Shown: positions 1 to 7,781, counted from the first letter of the stretch. The stretch: 29,656 bases of DNA from an uncultured Mycoplasmatota bacterium (GCA_947645535.1 CANSDD010000004.1:1-29656); one strand, 5' to 3'. The notes: a model not told the origin generated them from the letters alone. Translations and numbers: made by a program.

Positions 1-56
1 AATTCAAGCTCTTATTTTCCTTTCATCCCGTAGAATTTTTATTCGGAGTTACTGGG

Positions 57-90
57 AAGAAGAATAGAAATTTGTATTATTCTTCTTTTT
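57..90 (+). terminator. Intrinsic terminator of an upstream gene
   Basis: A 10-bp perfect stem (57-66 with 78-87), an 11-nt loop and a T run to position 90. It probably ends a gene lying left of the window. Positions 1-56 have short open stretches in all three plus frames (for example one ending with TAG at 31-33), but too little remains to assign a product. Confidence 0.6.
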
Positions 91-214
91 GTGTTAAAAT
101 AACGAGGAAAAAACATAATTTTATGAATTAAGTGAATATTTATAAAACATATTGAAGTAGTATAAAAATTATAAGATAGTAGAAAAAAACATAGGTTTTT
201 TAATACTTTTAAAG

Positions 215-220
215 TATAAT
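215..220 (+). promoter_or_regulatory. Candidate -10 box for the SpoIIID-like gene
   Basis: A perfect TATAAT lies 41 bases upstream of the ATG at 261. No good -35 hexamer is visible 16-18 bases before it. The leader from about 120 to 260 is very A+T-rich and shows nothing else. Confidence 0.4.
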
Positions 221-260
221 AATAGTAGGAGACATAACAATAATAGAAAAGAGGGAGAAT

Positions 261-824
261 ATGGAAGGTTTAACAGGAGATCAAAAATATGATGAAATGG
301 TAAGAAGAGTGAAAGAAGTAGCAGATTATGCAATTGAAACAGGGGCTTCTACAAGACAAATTTCAAAGTATTTTACTGAAAATCGTTTTAAAATTAGTAA
401 TGCTACAGTTTGTACTTATTTAAGTCAAAGATTACCGAAAATGGATCCAGAAAGGTATGTATTAGTAAAACCCATTATTGATAGAAATACTCCAAAAACA
501 ATAGAAAGTGTAGAAGTTAGAAAACGTGTTTATACTACGGTGGCACTTTTACTGAGAGGACTTACTATTCCACAAATCGTAGAAGAATTAAATGCTATGA
601 ACGAAATATCAGAAAAAGTTACTTTTGATATTGTTTATAATGATTTAACAAGAAGATTAAAAGCAATTGAAAAAGATAATCAAATTATTGAAGATGTAAA
701 AAGAAGATTGTCTGAAAATCGTATTGATGCACTTAATAATCAAGGAATTAATGGACCTAATCTATCTGCTAGAAATCAGCCAAGAAATGTAGATGGAACT
801 TTTGCTTCAGGAAAAAGGAAATAA
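261..824 (+). CDS. SpoIIID-like transcription factor with two tandem SpoIIID-type units
   Basis: 187 residues. Residues about 15-84 resemble SpoIIID, the mother-cell sporulation DNA-binding regulator. They contain 'YAIETGASTRQISKYF', then an S-x-ATV recognition-helix-like stretch, then 'LSQRLPKMDP', matching the SpoIIID pattern 'YIVET..TVR.IAKEF...S.STVHKDLTERLPEINP'. Residues about 90-158 repeat the plan more loosely ('LLLRGLTIPQIVEEL', then 'IVYNDLTRRLKAIEKD', then VKRRLSENRIDAL). Normal SpoIIID is about 90 residues, so this looks like an internal duplication. The C-terminal 30 residues are polar and probably disordered. GAGGGAG at 251-257 precedes the ATG with short spacing. It is the first gene of a close-packed run with the next two genes. 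The family relationship is recognised by eye. Target genes and role in sporulation are unknown, and it may be a paralogue of a normal SpoIIID elsewhere. Confidence 0.7.
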   Translation: MEGLTGDQKYDEMVRRVKEVADYAIETGASTRQISKYFTENRFKISNATVCTYLSQRLPKMDPERYVLVKPIIDRNTPKTIESVEVRKRVYTTVALLLRGLTIPQIVEELNAMNEISEKVTFDIVYNDLTRRLKAIEKDNQIIEDVKRRLSENRIDALNNQGINGPNLSARNQPRNVDGTFASGKRK

Positions 825-826
825 TT

Positions 827-1114
827 ATGAATCAAGATATTGATAAAGAATGGCAGTATTTAACAGATGATGAAATAAATTTATTGGATATAAAAATACA
901 ATCTTTATATCGAAGAAAAATAAAAAGAACAATCAATTTTGTGATTTGTCCTCTTTATATGTATGCAGTAAAACATGGATATGATGATACTTCTTTTCTA
1001 AAAGAAGAGACAATCCACGGAATGGTAGAAGCATTAAAAATATTTTATAATCAAAAAGGAATAGATAGAGAAGAAAAAATAAAAATTATTAGAAATAGCA
1101 CATTAGGTAGATGA
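827..1114 (+). CDS. Hypothetical small protein
   Basis: 95 residues, no family recognised. It is acidic at the N-terminus ('MNQDIDKEWQYLTDDEINLL'), has a basic patch (RRKIKRT) and then a hydrophobic/aromatic stretch (NFVICPLYMYAV) that is too short and mixed to call a membrane segment. AGGAA at 815-819 inside the end of the previous gene gives a good ribosome site. The stop shares an ATGA overlap with the HemW-like gene, so the three genes are probably translated as a coupled unit. A real gene is likely from spacing and ribosome site; function cannot be assigned. Confidence 0.7.
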   Translation: MNQDIDKEWQYLTDDEINLLDIKIQSLYRRKIKRTINFVICPLYMYAVKHGYDDTSFLKEETIHGMVEALKIFYNQKGIDREEKIKIIRNSTLGR

Positions 1115-2208
1115 AATCTGTTTATATTCATATTCCTTTTTGTAATACTATTTGTACATATTGTGATTTTTGTAAGTTTTACTATAATAAAAAATGGGTA
1201 TCAGATTATTTAAATTCTTTAGAAAAAGAAATAAAAGCAAATTATAAAGGAGAAATGATTAAGACACTTTATATAGGTGGAGGAACACCTAGTTCTTTAA
1301 GTATAGAAGAATTAGAAAAACTATTTTCAATAATAGAAATATTTGATAAAAGTAAATGCATAGAATTTACTTTTGAATGTAATATTGAAAATCTTACAGA
1401 AGAAAAAACAAATTTTTTAATAGAACATGGAGTGAACCGTCTTAGTATTGGAGTAGAGACATTTCATGAAAAATATTTAACGTTTTTAAATAGACATCAT
1501 AAAATAAAAGAAGTAGAAGAAAAAATAAATTATTTAAAAAAAATAGGGTTTCGCAATATCAATATTGATTTAATTTATGCACTTCCAAATCAAACAATAG
1601 AAGAAGTGAGAGAAGATGTAGCTTATTTTCTAAAATTAGAGATTCCTCATATTTCAGTATATTCATTAATGATTGAAGATAATACTATATTAAGTATTCA
1701 AAAGGTAGAAGAGATAGAAGAAGATTTAGATGCAAGAATGTACGAAAACATTGAACAAATTTTAACGAAGAATGGTTATATTCATTATGAAATTAGTAAT
1801 TTTGGTAAAAAAGGTTTTTTTTCAGAACATAATTTGGTATACTGGAACAATGAAGAGTACTACGGTTTTGGAGTAGGTGCTTCTGGTTATATTGATAAAG
1901 TTCGTTATGATAATACAAGAAATATAATCAATTATATAAAAGGAGATTATATAATAGAATCTCATAAATTATCCCAAAATGAAATTATAGAAAATGAATT
2001 TATTTTAGGATTTCGTAAATTAGATGGAATAAATTTAAATAGATTTTATCAAAAATATCATCAAAATATCACAAATTATTCCATTATAAAAAAATTATTA
2101 AAGGAGGAAAAATTGATAATTATTGATGGAAATATAAAAATAAAAGATGAATATATTTATATTTCTAATCAAATTTTATATCAATTACTAGGTGAGAAGT
2201 ATGAGTAG
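1111..2208 (+). CDS. hemW: HemW-like radical SAM protein (coproporphyrinogen III oxidase-like)
   Basis: 365 residues. The N-terminus 'YIHIPFCNTICTYCDFCKFY' holds the radical SAM CxxxCxxC motif (C11, C15, C18), and 'YIGGGTPSSLS' is the usual glycine-rich SAM-binding strand. 'HGVNRLSIGVETF' and 'INIDLIYALPNQT' are HemN/HemW-family blocks. HemW members are proposed heme-trafficking chaperones rather than true oxidases; they bind a 4Fe-4S cluster and SAM in the cytosol. The residue two places after the third cysteine is Phe, as in HemW (HemN has Cys there), but an extra Cys follows at position 21. The ATG overlaps the preceding stop (ATGA), and the 3' end overlaps the HD gene by 8 bases. Family assignment is firm; the heme-chaperone role is inferred from the family. 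Confidence 0.85.
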   Translation: MKSVYIHIPFCNTICTYCDFCKFYYNKKWVSDYLNSLEKEIKANYKGEMIKTLYIGGGTPSSLSIEELEKLFSIIEIFDKSKCIEFTFECNIENLTEEKTNFLIEHGVNRLSIGVETFHEKYLTFLNRHHKIKEVEEKINYLKKIGFRNINIDLIYALPNQTIEEVREDVAYFLKLEIPHISVYSLMIEDNTILSIQKVEEIEEDLDARMYENIEQILTKNGYIHYEISNFGKKGFFSEHNLVYWNNEEYYGFGVGASGYIDKVRYDNTRNIINYIKGDYIIESHKLSQNEIIENEFILGFRKLDGINLNRFYQKYHQNITNYSIIKKLLKEEKLIIIDGNIKIKDEYIYISNQILYQLLGEKYE

Positions 2209-2791
2209 TGTAGTTTTAAGAAAAGAAATTTTTAAGTCTGAAATAGAATATATAAAGAATCCACATTTTAAAGAAAATGCAGAGAAATTATTGGATTTAC
2301 TTCCAGAATATTTTTTTAGTATACCAGCAAGTTCGACTGGTAAATATCATCCCTCTTTTTCACTTGGAGAAGGAGGACTTGTTAGGCATACCAAAGTAGC
2401 AATTAAAATAGCGCATGATTTATTAGAAGATGAATCTATTGGAAATGTATTTACAGATGATGAAAAAGATATGATTATACTTGCTATTATGATGCATGAT
2501 GGAACGAAAGAAGGAATTGCACAAGAAAAATATGTAATTTTTGATCATCCAATTGTAGTAGCTAATTTAATTAGAGATAATAAAGAGAAAACAACTTTAA
2601 CCGATAATGAAGTAGCTTTAATTACTAATATGATAGAAAGTCATATGGGACCTTGGAATACGAATCGTTATAGTAAAATAGTACTTCCAAAACCAAGTAA
2701 CAAATATCAGAAATTTGTTCATATGTGTGATTATTTATCTAGTAGAAAATATTTAGATGTAAAGTTTGAAAATGATAATATTGTAGAATGA
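2201..2791 (+). CDS. HD-domain phosphohydrolase, YhaM-type HD core
   Basis: 196 residues from ATG 2201, chosen over GTG 2192 because AGGTGA at 2189-2194 sits 6 bases before 2201 and would overlap the earlier start. Visible metal-site elements in order: 'GGLVRHTKVAIKIAHDLL', 'IMMHDGTKEG' (the HD pair), a histidine in 'IFDHPIVVANLI', 'MIESHMGPW' and 'HMCDYLSSR'. The order and the GGL.RHT start resemble the HD part of the YhaM 3'-5' exoribonuclease, but no OB-fold nucleic-acid domain precedes it. It is probably a metal-dependent phosphatase or nuclease acting on a nucleotide substrate; the substrate is unknown. It overlaps the hemW end by 8 bases. A second protein of this type lies at 26802-27458. 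Confidence 0.75.
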   Translation: MSSVVLRKEIFKSEIEYIKNPHFKENAEKLLDLLPEYFFSIPASSTGKYHPSFSLGEGGLVRHTKVAIKIAHDLLEDESIGNVFTDDEKDMIILAIMMHDGTKEGIAQEKYVIFDHPIVVANLIRDNKEKTTLTDNEVALITNMIESHMGPWNTNRYSKIVLPKPSNKYQKFVHMCDYLSSRKYLDVKFENDNIVE

Positions 2792-2817
2792 AAATTCATT
2801 TAATATGGATTTTTTTG

Positions 2818-2846
2818 TTGACTAGAATTTTTGTTCGGTATATAAT
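2818..2846 (+). promoter_or_regulatory. SigA-type promoter of the thyA operon
   Basis: TTGACT (2818-2823), 17-bp spacer, TATAAT (2841-2846). This is the best matched vegetative promoter in the window. It sits between the HD gene and thyA, so the dTMP genes form their own transcription unit. Confidence 0.8.
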
Positions 2847-2872
2847 TATTTTAGAAGGGTGGTTTTAAGAGA

Positions 2873-3754
2873 ATGGCTAAATGGGATAGAGAATACTTGA
2901 AATTATGCAAAAAAATTTTAGAAGAAGGAAAACAAGTACATAATAGGACAGGGGTTGATACAATAAAACTTCCTTATTATTCACTAGAATTTAATTTAGA
3001 AGAAGAATTTCCTATTTTAACCACAAAATTTGTTGCTTTTAAATCTGCAGTTATTGAAATGCTTTGGTTTTATCAAATGCAAAGTAATGATGTAAGAGAT
3101 TTAGAAGCAAGAGGTGTTAAGGTTTGGAATGAATGGAAAATAGATGAAGATGGCGTGTATAGGGTTTATAATGAAGATGGTTCTATAAAATCTTTAAAAA
3201 ATTTTGGAAAAGAATGGGCCTATACAATTGGAACAGCTTATGGCTATATTGTCAAAAAATATCAATTAACACAAAAATTAATTGATAAATTAAAAAATAA
3301 TCCAGAAGATCGAAGAATGATTATGAATTTATGGCAAGATGAATATTTGGATACTGCAGTACTTCCATCTTGTGTATGGAATAGTATGTGGGATGTAACA
3401 GAAGGAAAGTTGAATTGTATTGTAACACAACGTTCTACTGATGTTGGTCTTGGACTACCTTTTAATGTAACACAATATGCTGTATTAGTTCATTTATTAG
3501 CGCATGTAACAGGATTAAAACCAGGAATGCTATATTGGAGTGCAAAAGATGTACATTTATATGTGAATCAAATTGATGCAATTAAAGAACAAATAAAAAA
3601 ATATGAAGAATTAGGGGATTTTGAGGCCCCTACCTTATGGATTAACCCAGAAGTAAAAGATTTTTTTCAATTTGATAATTCAAAAGAGTTAAAAGATATT
3701 AAGTTAAAAGATTACCAACATCATGGAAAAATAAAAATGAAAGTATCAGTATAA
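2873..3754 (+). CDS. thyA: Thymidylate synthase (ThyA)
   Basis: 293 residues. It converts dUMP to dTMP using methylene-tetrahydrofolate in the cytosol, releasing dihydrofolate for the reductase encoded next. Visible family features: 'NRTGVDTIKLPYYSLEFNL' near the N-terminus, 'PILTTKFVAFKSAVIEMLWF', the catalytic cysteine at about residue 167 in 'LPSCVWNSMWDV', 'TQRSTDVGLGLPFNVTQYAVL' (QRS.D phosphate-binding and the Asn that selects dUMP), and 'DVHLYVNQID'. The common Pro-Cys-His around the nucleophile is Ser-Cys-Val here. AAGGGTGG at 2855-2862 is the ribosome site, with a rather long spacing of 10. The next gene starts directly after the stop codon. Confidence 0.93.
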   Translation: MAKWDREYLKLCKKILEEGKQVHNRTGVDTIKLPYYSLEFNLEEEFPILTTKFVAFKSAVIEMLWFYQMQSNDVRDLEARGVKVWNEWKIDEDGVYRVYNEDGSIKSLKNFGKEWAYTIGTAYGYIVKKYQLTQKLIDKLKNNPEDRRMIMNLWQDEYLDTAVLPSCVWNSMWDVTEGKLNCIVTQRSTDVGLGLPFNVTQYAVLVHLLAHVTGLKPGMLYWSAKDVHLYVNQIDAIKEQIKKYEELGDFEAPTLWINPEVKDFFQFDNSKELKDIKLKDYQHHGKIKMKVSV

Positions 3755-4267
3755 ATGGAAATTATTTTAATAGCAGCTATTGGAAAAAATTATGAATTAG
3801 GTAAGGATAATCATTTAATTTGGCGCATATCAGAAGATTTAGATTTTTTTAAGAAAATAACTATGGGAAAAAAAATTGTTATGGGAAGAAAGACTTTTGA
3901 ATCTTTACCAAAAATGTTACCTGGTAGAAAACATATTGTTTTAAGTCGAAGTAATACTATTTTTCCTGAAGAAGTGATTTTGTATCATTCTTTAGAGGAA
4001 TTATTAGAAAATGAAAAGGAAGATTTTGTTGTTATAGGAGGAGAGCAAATTTATAAATTATTTTTAGATTATGCTACAAGAATGTATTTAACAGAAATTA
4101 ATGCATCTGAAATGACTGCAGATGCTTATTTTCCTAAATTTAAAGAAGAAGAGTGGGAAAAAAATGTATTATCTGAATATCACGAACCACTTTCTTACAA
4201 GCATATAGAATATATAAAAAAAGGAGAAAAATATGAAAGGAAAACTAATTGTTATAGAAGGAACTGA
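3755..4267 (+). CDS. dfrA: Dihydrofolate reductase
   Basis: 170 residues, NADPH-dependent reduction of dihydrofolate to tetrahydrofolate, which recycles the by-product of the neighbouring thymidylate synthase. Visible motifs: 'LIAAIGKNYELGKDNHLIWRISEDLDFFKKIT' in pieces (the substrate-binding acidic residue lies in SEDLDFFK), 'MGKKIVMGRKTFESLP' (NADPH site), 'PGRKHIVLSR' and 'DFVVIGGEQIY' (the GG pair). The ATG abuts the thyA stop with no strong ribosome site of its own, so translation is probably coupled. The last 35 bases overlap tmk, which adds a short basic tail (ERKTNCYRRN) beyond the usual end of the family. Confidence 0.92.
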   Translation: MEIILIAAIGKNYELGKDNHLIWRISEDLDFFKKITMGKKIVMGRKTFESLPKMLPGRKHIVLSRSNTIFPEEVILYHSLEELLENEKEDFVVIGGEQIYKLFLDYATRMYLTEINASEMTADAYFPKFKEEEWEKNVLSEYHEPLSYKHIEYIKKGEKYERKTNCYRRN

Positions 4268-4919
4268 TTGCTCTGGAAAAGAGACTCAAACAAAATTATT
4301 ATTAGAACGAATGAAAAAAGATGGCTTAAAAATAGAAAATTTTGATTTTCCACATTATACTTCTCCAACTGGTAGAATTGTTGGTGGGTGTTATTTGGGA
4401 AAACCACAAATAGGAGAAGGCTATTTTCCAGAAGGTGCACCTGCTGTAGATCCAAAAGTGTCATCTCTTTATTATGCAGCAGATAGAAAATATAATCTTC
4501 ATAAAATATTGTTTTTATTAGAAAATGGGATACATGTTATTTTAGATCGATATACATATTCTAATATGGCACATCAAGGTGGAAAGATAATAGATAAAGA
4601 AGAAAGAATAAATATGTACCATTGGATAGAAGATTTAGAATTTAGATTATTAGAACTTCCAAAACCAGATATTAGAATTTTTTTACACATGCCTTTCAAG
4701 CAAGCTACGATATTAAGACATCATAGAGTAGAAAAAGAAAAATTAGATCAACTTGAGTCAAATAATGAACATTTAAAACATGCTGAAAAGGCTTATTTAG
4801 AAATAGCTGAGATGTATGATTTTAAAACAATTCATTGTGATAAAGAAAATGATATTAAAAGTATTCCTGAAATACATGAAGAAGTATATAACATAGTACA
4901 AGAATTTTTAGTAAAATAA
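4233..4919 (+). CDS. tmk: Thymidylate kinase
   Basis: 228 residues. It phosphorylates dTMP to dTDP, the step after thymidylate synthase. The P-loop is 'EGTDCSGKETQT' near residue 9, 'FDFPHYTSPTGRIV' follows, and 'VILDRYTYSNMAHQGG' is the DR-Y substrate-binding block. 'PDIRIFLHMP' is the strand before the lid. AAGGAGA about 7 bases before the ATG is a strong ribosome site lying inside dfrA, and the coding regions overlap by 35 bases. It completes an operon making dTTP precursors. It is slightly longer than many bacterial Tmk proteins (about 205-215). Confidence 0.9.
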   Translation: MKGKLIVIEGTDCSGKETQTKLLLERMKKDGLKIENFDFPHYTSPTGRIVGGCYLGKPQIGEGYFPEGAPAVDPKVSSLYYAADRKYNLHKILFLLENGIHVILDRYTYSNMAHQGGKIIDKEERINMYHWIEDLEFRLLELPKPDIRIFLHMPFKQATILRHHRVEKEKLDQLESNNEHLKHAEKAYLEIAEMYDFKTIHCDKENDIKSIPEIHEEVYNIVQEFLVK

Positions 4920-4926
4920 TATAGAT

Positions 4927-4960
4927 AAAAGTTAAAATGAAATAATTTTTAACTTTTTTT
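4927..4960 (+). terminator. Terminator of the thyA-dfrA-tmk operon
   Basis: Perfect 11-bp stem (4927-4937 with 4947-4957), 9-nt loop, T run 4954-4960, starting 8 bases after the tmk stop. Confidence 0.8.
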
Positions 4961-4991
4961 CTATAAAAGGTATTTCGATTATTTATGTGGT

Positions 4992-5072
4992 ATGTCATTA
5001 GTAATAGAAACAACAGGATTAAACGAAATACAAATTTTGGATTATAAAAATAATAATATAAAAGTTATCTAA
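4992..5072 (+). pseudogene. Possible C-terminal gene remnant
   Basis: A short open stretch after the operon terminator reads from ATG 4992 as MSLVIETTGLNEIQILDYK and continues seven residues to a stop at 5072. The reading frame is open further upstream but runs into the terminator T run. It looks like the last strands of a globular protein (the tail of a histidine phosphatase is one thought), with no ribosome site. It may be a decayed gene end or chance. Confidence 0.25.
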
Positions 5073-5124
5073 AAATATGAGTCACTTTTTGTTTATTTTT
5101 TTATATAATACTATGGAGATATTT

Positions 5125-5790
5125 ATGAAACTAATTGCTCATAGAGGAAAAATAGAAAAAAACGATATTGGAAATACCAGACAAGCATTTCAAAAAGCAC
5201 TTTCTAAACCTTATATATCAGGAATTGAATGTGATGTAAGATTAACAAAAGATCTTCATGTAGTTATTATGCATGATCCAGTGATTGACTTTGTAAGTGA
5301 TGGAAGTGGAATCGTAAAATATATGACTTTAGAAGAATTAAAAAAATATGAATTTAATGGTGAACCCATTTTAGAATTAGAAGAATTATTACAGAATATT
5401 CATAGCGAAAAAATGATTTTAATCGAATTAAAAGGAGAAGCAAATGATTATGAGTTAGTAGAAACAGTAAATAATATTATAAAAAAGTATTCACATTTAC
5501 ATATTGTAATTATTAGTTTTTGGTATCCGTTATTAAGAAAATTTCAAGAAATAAATAAACAAATAGAAGTAGGATTATTGATTGGATATTTTTTAAATGG
5601 AAATCATATATATAATCATTTTGATTATAATTTATTTAGTAATCATTATTTAGAAAAAATCTATATGAATAAAAAAATAATGTTTTTTGGAATTAATAAT
5701 AAGCAAGAAGCAGAAAAAATAAAACAAAAAAAAGATGATGTTTATTTAATTACTGATTCATCTCTTTTGTTTTCGAATCTTGTATTGTAG
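5125..5790 (+). CDS. Glycerophosphodiester phosphodiesterase family protein
   Basis: 221 residues from ATG 5125, chosen because TGGAGAT at 5114-5120 lies just upstream; an in-frame ATG at 5077 would add a hydrophobic stretch without a good ribosome site. The TIM-barrel motifs are 'LIAHRGKIEKND' (HRG), 'GNTRQAFQKAL' (usually ENT; Gly replaces Glu), 'GIECDVRLTKD' (metal-binding E and D), 'VVIMHDPVID' (catalytic His) and 'LIELKGE'. The family hydrolyses glycerophosphodiesters to glycerol-3-phosphate and an alcohol. No signal peptide, so probably cytosolic. The 3' end overlaps the opposite-strand UPF0316 gene by 41 bases. Confidence 0.82.
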   Translation: MKLIAHRGKIEKNDIGNTRQAFQKALSKPYISGIECDVRLTKDLHVVIMHDPVIDFVSDGSGIVKYMTLEELKKYEFNGEPILELEELLQNIHSEKMILIELKGEANDYELVETVNNIIKKYSHLHIVIISFWYPLLRKFQEINKQIEVGLLIGYFLNGNHIYNHFDYNLFSNHYLEKIYMNKKIMFFGINNKQEAEKIKQKKDDVYLITDSSLLFSNLVL

Positions 5791-6271
5791 CAACTTTTTC
5801 AGCACTTATAAAAGCATTAGGCTCAAATTTTGTAATAATTTCTGTTACTTCTTTTCTTTTTTTTCTAGGTACTAAACTCATTAGTATCATTTTCTCTTTT
5901 TCTATTCCATTTCCTTCTAAAATAGTAACCCCATAATGTTCTCTTCTTAAAGAATGAGTAATATGATGTACATTTTCTGGATTCACAACAGCAGTAATCA
6001 TATTATTTCCAAGTGCAAGTTTCTCTTCAATTATACATCCTATATAAGATCCAACAAAAGAACCAAAAGCAAAAAAAACAATTTTGAGTGGATCTTTACT
6101 AATATTATTTACGACAATGCCAGTTACAAATACCCAAATAAGTGCTACAATAAGTTGAAGAATCGCACCTAATAACTTTTTACCATTAGCAACAACAATT
6201 AGACGTAATGTAGCAAATGTATTTTCTAATACTTTTGATATAAATATCATACTGTATAAAGGAATATTCAT
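5750..6271 (-). CDS. UPF0316 family membrane protein (DUF5698/DUF2179)
   Basis: 173 residues. Hydrophobic segments at about residues 5-25, 33-55 and 62-85 (for example 'LQLIVALIWVFVTGIVV' and 'IVFFAFGSFVGSYIGCII') precede a soluble part with 'VHHITHSLRREHYGVTILEG', the DUF2179-type cytosolic domain. Family function is not established; the fold of the soluble part resembles small ligand-sensing domains. AGGAG (complement of 6277-6281) precedes the start with 5-base spacing. It is the only long minus-strand gene in the first 11 kb. Convergent overlap with the phosphodiesterase gene, no terminator seen between them. Confidence 0.85.
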   Translation of the reverse strand: MNIPLYSMIFISKVLENTFATLRLIVVANGKKLLGAILQLIVALIWVFVTGIVVNNISKDPLKIVFFAFGSFVGSYIGCIIEEKLALGNNMITAVVNPENVHHITHSLRREHYGVTILEGNGIEKEKMILMSLVPRKKRKEVTEIITKFEPNAFISAEKVATIQDSKTKEMNQ

Positions 6272-6325
6272 AAAAACTCCTTTCTAATTTTATTTTGCTA
6301 GAAAAGGTATTTTTTATACAAAAAG

Positions 6326-6354
6326 TTGCTACATAAGAAGAAATATAGTAAAAT
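6326..6354 (+). promoter_or_regulatory. Candidate promoter of the first murE
   Basis: TTGCTA (6326-6331), 17-bp spacer, TAAAAT (6349-6354). The predicted start site would fall only about 10 bases before the ATG at 6371, giving a very short leader that barely contains the ribosome site. Confidence 0.4.
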
Positions 6355-6370
6355 GAAGAAGGTGAAAGAT

Positions 6371-7762
6371 ATGATAAATATAAAAACAGATTCAAGAAAA
6401 GTAAAAAAAGGAGATATCTTTGTAGCACTTCCAGGTATCAATAGTAATGGAAATGAATATATAGATAAAGCAATAGAAAATGGAGCAAGTACTATTGTTT
6501 GTGAAACTGGAGAATATAAGGTGGAAACAATTCATACAGATAATCCGAGAAATTATTTATTAAATTATTTGAAAGAACATTATCAAAGTATTATGAATAA
6601 AATGATGTTTGTTGGTATAACTGGAACAAATGGAAAAACAACTAGTAGTTTTTTATTATCTGAATTATGTAATAGATTAGGCAAGAAATCAGCATATATA
6701 GGAACAATTGGTTTTTATATTGGAAATGAGAAAAGAAGAAATTTGAATAATACGACTCCAGATATTTGTGATTTATATGAACTTTTTATAGAAGCTTGTG
6801 AAGAGAATTGTGAGTGTATTGTACTTGAAGTTAGTAGTCAAGGTCTTTCTTATGGAAGACTAGATGGAATTTCTTTTGATGTAGGTGTATTTACTAATTT
6901 AACACAAGATCATTTGGATTATCATAAAACGATGGAAAATTATGCTTTAGCCAAACAAAAATTATTTTATAATATAAAAGAAAATGGTTTTGCTTTAATC
7001 AATTCTGATGATTCTTATAAAGATTATTATTTATTAGATGGAAATAAGAATATTACATACGGTTTTTTTAGTGGAGATTATAGAGTTATTGATTATGAGA
7101 TGACTCATTTAGGAATGATTTTTACTTATGTACATAATGATGAAGAGGTAGCAATTAAAACAAATTTAACTGGAAAATATAATATTTCTAATTTACTTAC
7201 GAGTATTATTATATTAGAACAAATTGGTTACAAAAGTGAAGAGATTAAAAAAGAAGTATTACATTTAGAAAGTCCAAGTGGGAGAATGGAAATGATTCCT
7301 TATAGGGAAAGTTTAATAGTTATTGATTATGCTCATACTCCAGATGCTATGACTAAGATTATTAGTACTATGAAAGAAGCTACCAAAGGAAATATTTATG
7401 TTATATTTGGTTGTACTGGTTCAAGAGATAGAAGTAAAAGACCAATTATGGCAAATATTGCTACGAGTATGTGTAAATATGCTATTTTTACAAGTGATGA
7501 TTTGCATGATGAAGAGTTTGCAGATATTATAAAAGATATGAAAGAAGGACTAGAAAATACGAATTATGAAGTATGTATGGATAGAGAGAAAGCAATATAT
7601 AAAGGAATAGAATTATTAAAAGAAAAGGATATATTGTTAATACTTGGAAAAGGTCATGAGGAAGTAATGATTATAAAGGATAAAAAGATTCCATTTCATG
7701 ATAGAACAGTAGTAGAAGAATATATAAAAAATCATGAATATCAAGAATGTCTAAATGAATAA
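6371..7762 (+). CDS. murE: MurE-type UDP-MurNAc-dipeptide ligase, divergent paralogue
   Basis: 463 residues from ATG 6371, preceded by AAGGTGA; upstream in-frame ATGs lack ribosome sites. Family features: N-terminal 'IKTDSRKVKKGDIFVALPG' (UDP-binding domain), P-loop 'GITGTNGKTTSSFLL', 'NNTTPD', 'DHLDYHKTMENYALAKQKLF' including the lysine carbamylated in Mur ligases, 'IDYAHTPDAM' and 'LGKGHEEV'. It differs from the second copy at sites tied to function. The amino-acid selectivity motif is DDLH (residues 376-379) instead of DNPR, the SSHAL block is SSQGL (Q157), and 'GCTGSRDRSKRP' replaces GCGG-RD. It should be an ATP-dependent ligase adding a third amino acid to a muropeptide-like substrate, but the amino acid is uncertain. 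All ATP-site motifs are intact, so it is not an obvious pseudogene. Confidence 0.85.
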   Translation: MINIKTDSRKVKKGDIFVALPGINSNGNEYIDKAIENGASTIVCETGEYKVETIHTDNPRNYLLNYLKEHYQSIMNKMMFVGITGTNGKTTSSFLLSELCNRLGKKSAYIGTIGFYIGNEKRRNLNNTTPDICDLYELFIEACEENCECIVLEVSSQGLSYGRLDGISFDVGVFTNLTQDHLDYHKTMENYALAKQKLFYNIKENGFALINSDDSYKDYYLLDGNKNITYGFFSGDYRVIDYEMTHLGMIFTYVHNDEEVAIKTNLTGKYNISNLLTSIIILEQIGYKSEEIKKEVLHLESPSGRMEMIPYRESLIVIDYAHTPDAMTKIISTMKEATKGNIYVIFGCTGSRDRSKRPIMANIATSMCKYAIFTSDDLHDEEFADIIKDMKEGLENTNYEVCMDREKAIYKGIELLKEKDILLILGKGHEEVMIIKDKKIPFHDRTVVEEYIKNHEYQECLNE

Positions 7763-7781
7763 AATTAAATAATTATTTTTA

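Noticed and set aside
1..56. 3' end of an upstream coding gene
   Set aside because: All three plus frames are open for part of the stretch and none gives a recognisable protein end.
4252..4464. Minus-strand open frame inside tmk
   Set aside because: Lies wholly within an intact, well recognised gene, has low-complexity content and no ribosome site.
5077..5124. N-terminal extension (MSHFLFIFLYNTMEIF) of the phosphodiesterase as a signal peptide
   Set aside because: No ribosome site before 5077, whereas TGGAGAT precedes the ATG at 5125, and the barrel motif HRG begins right after that start.
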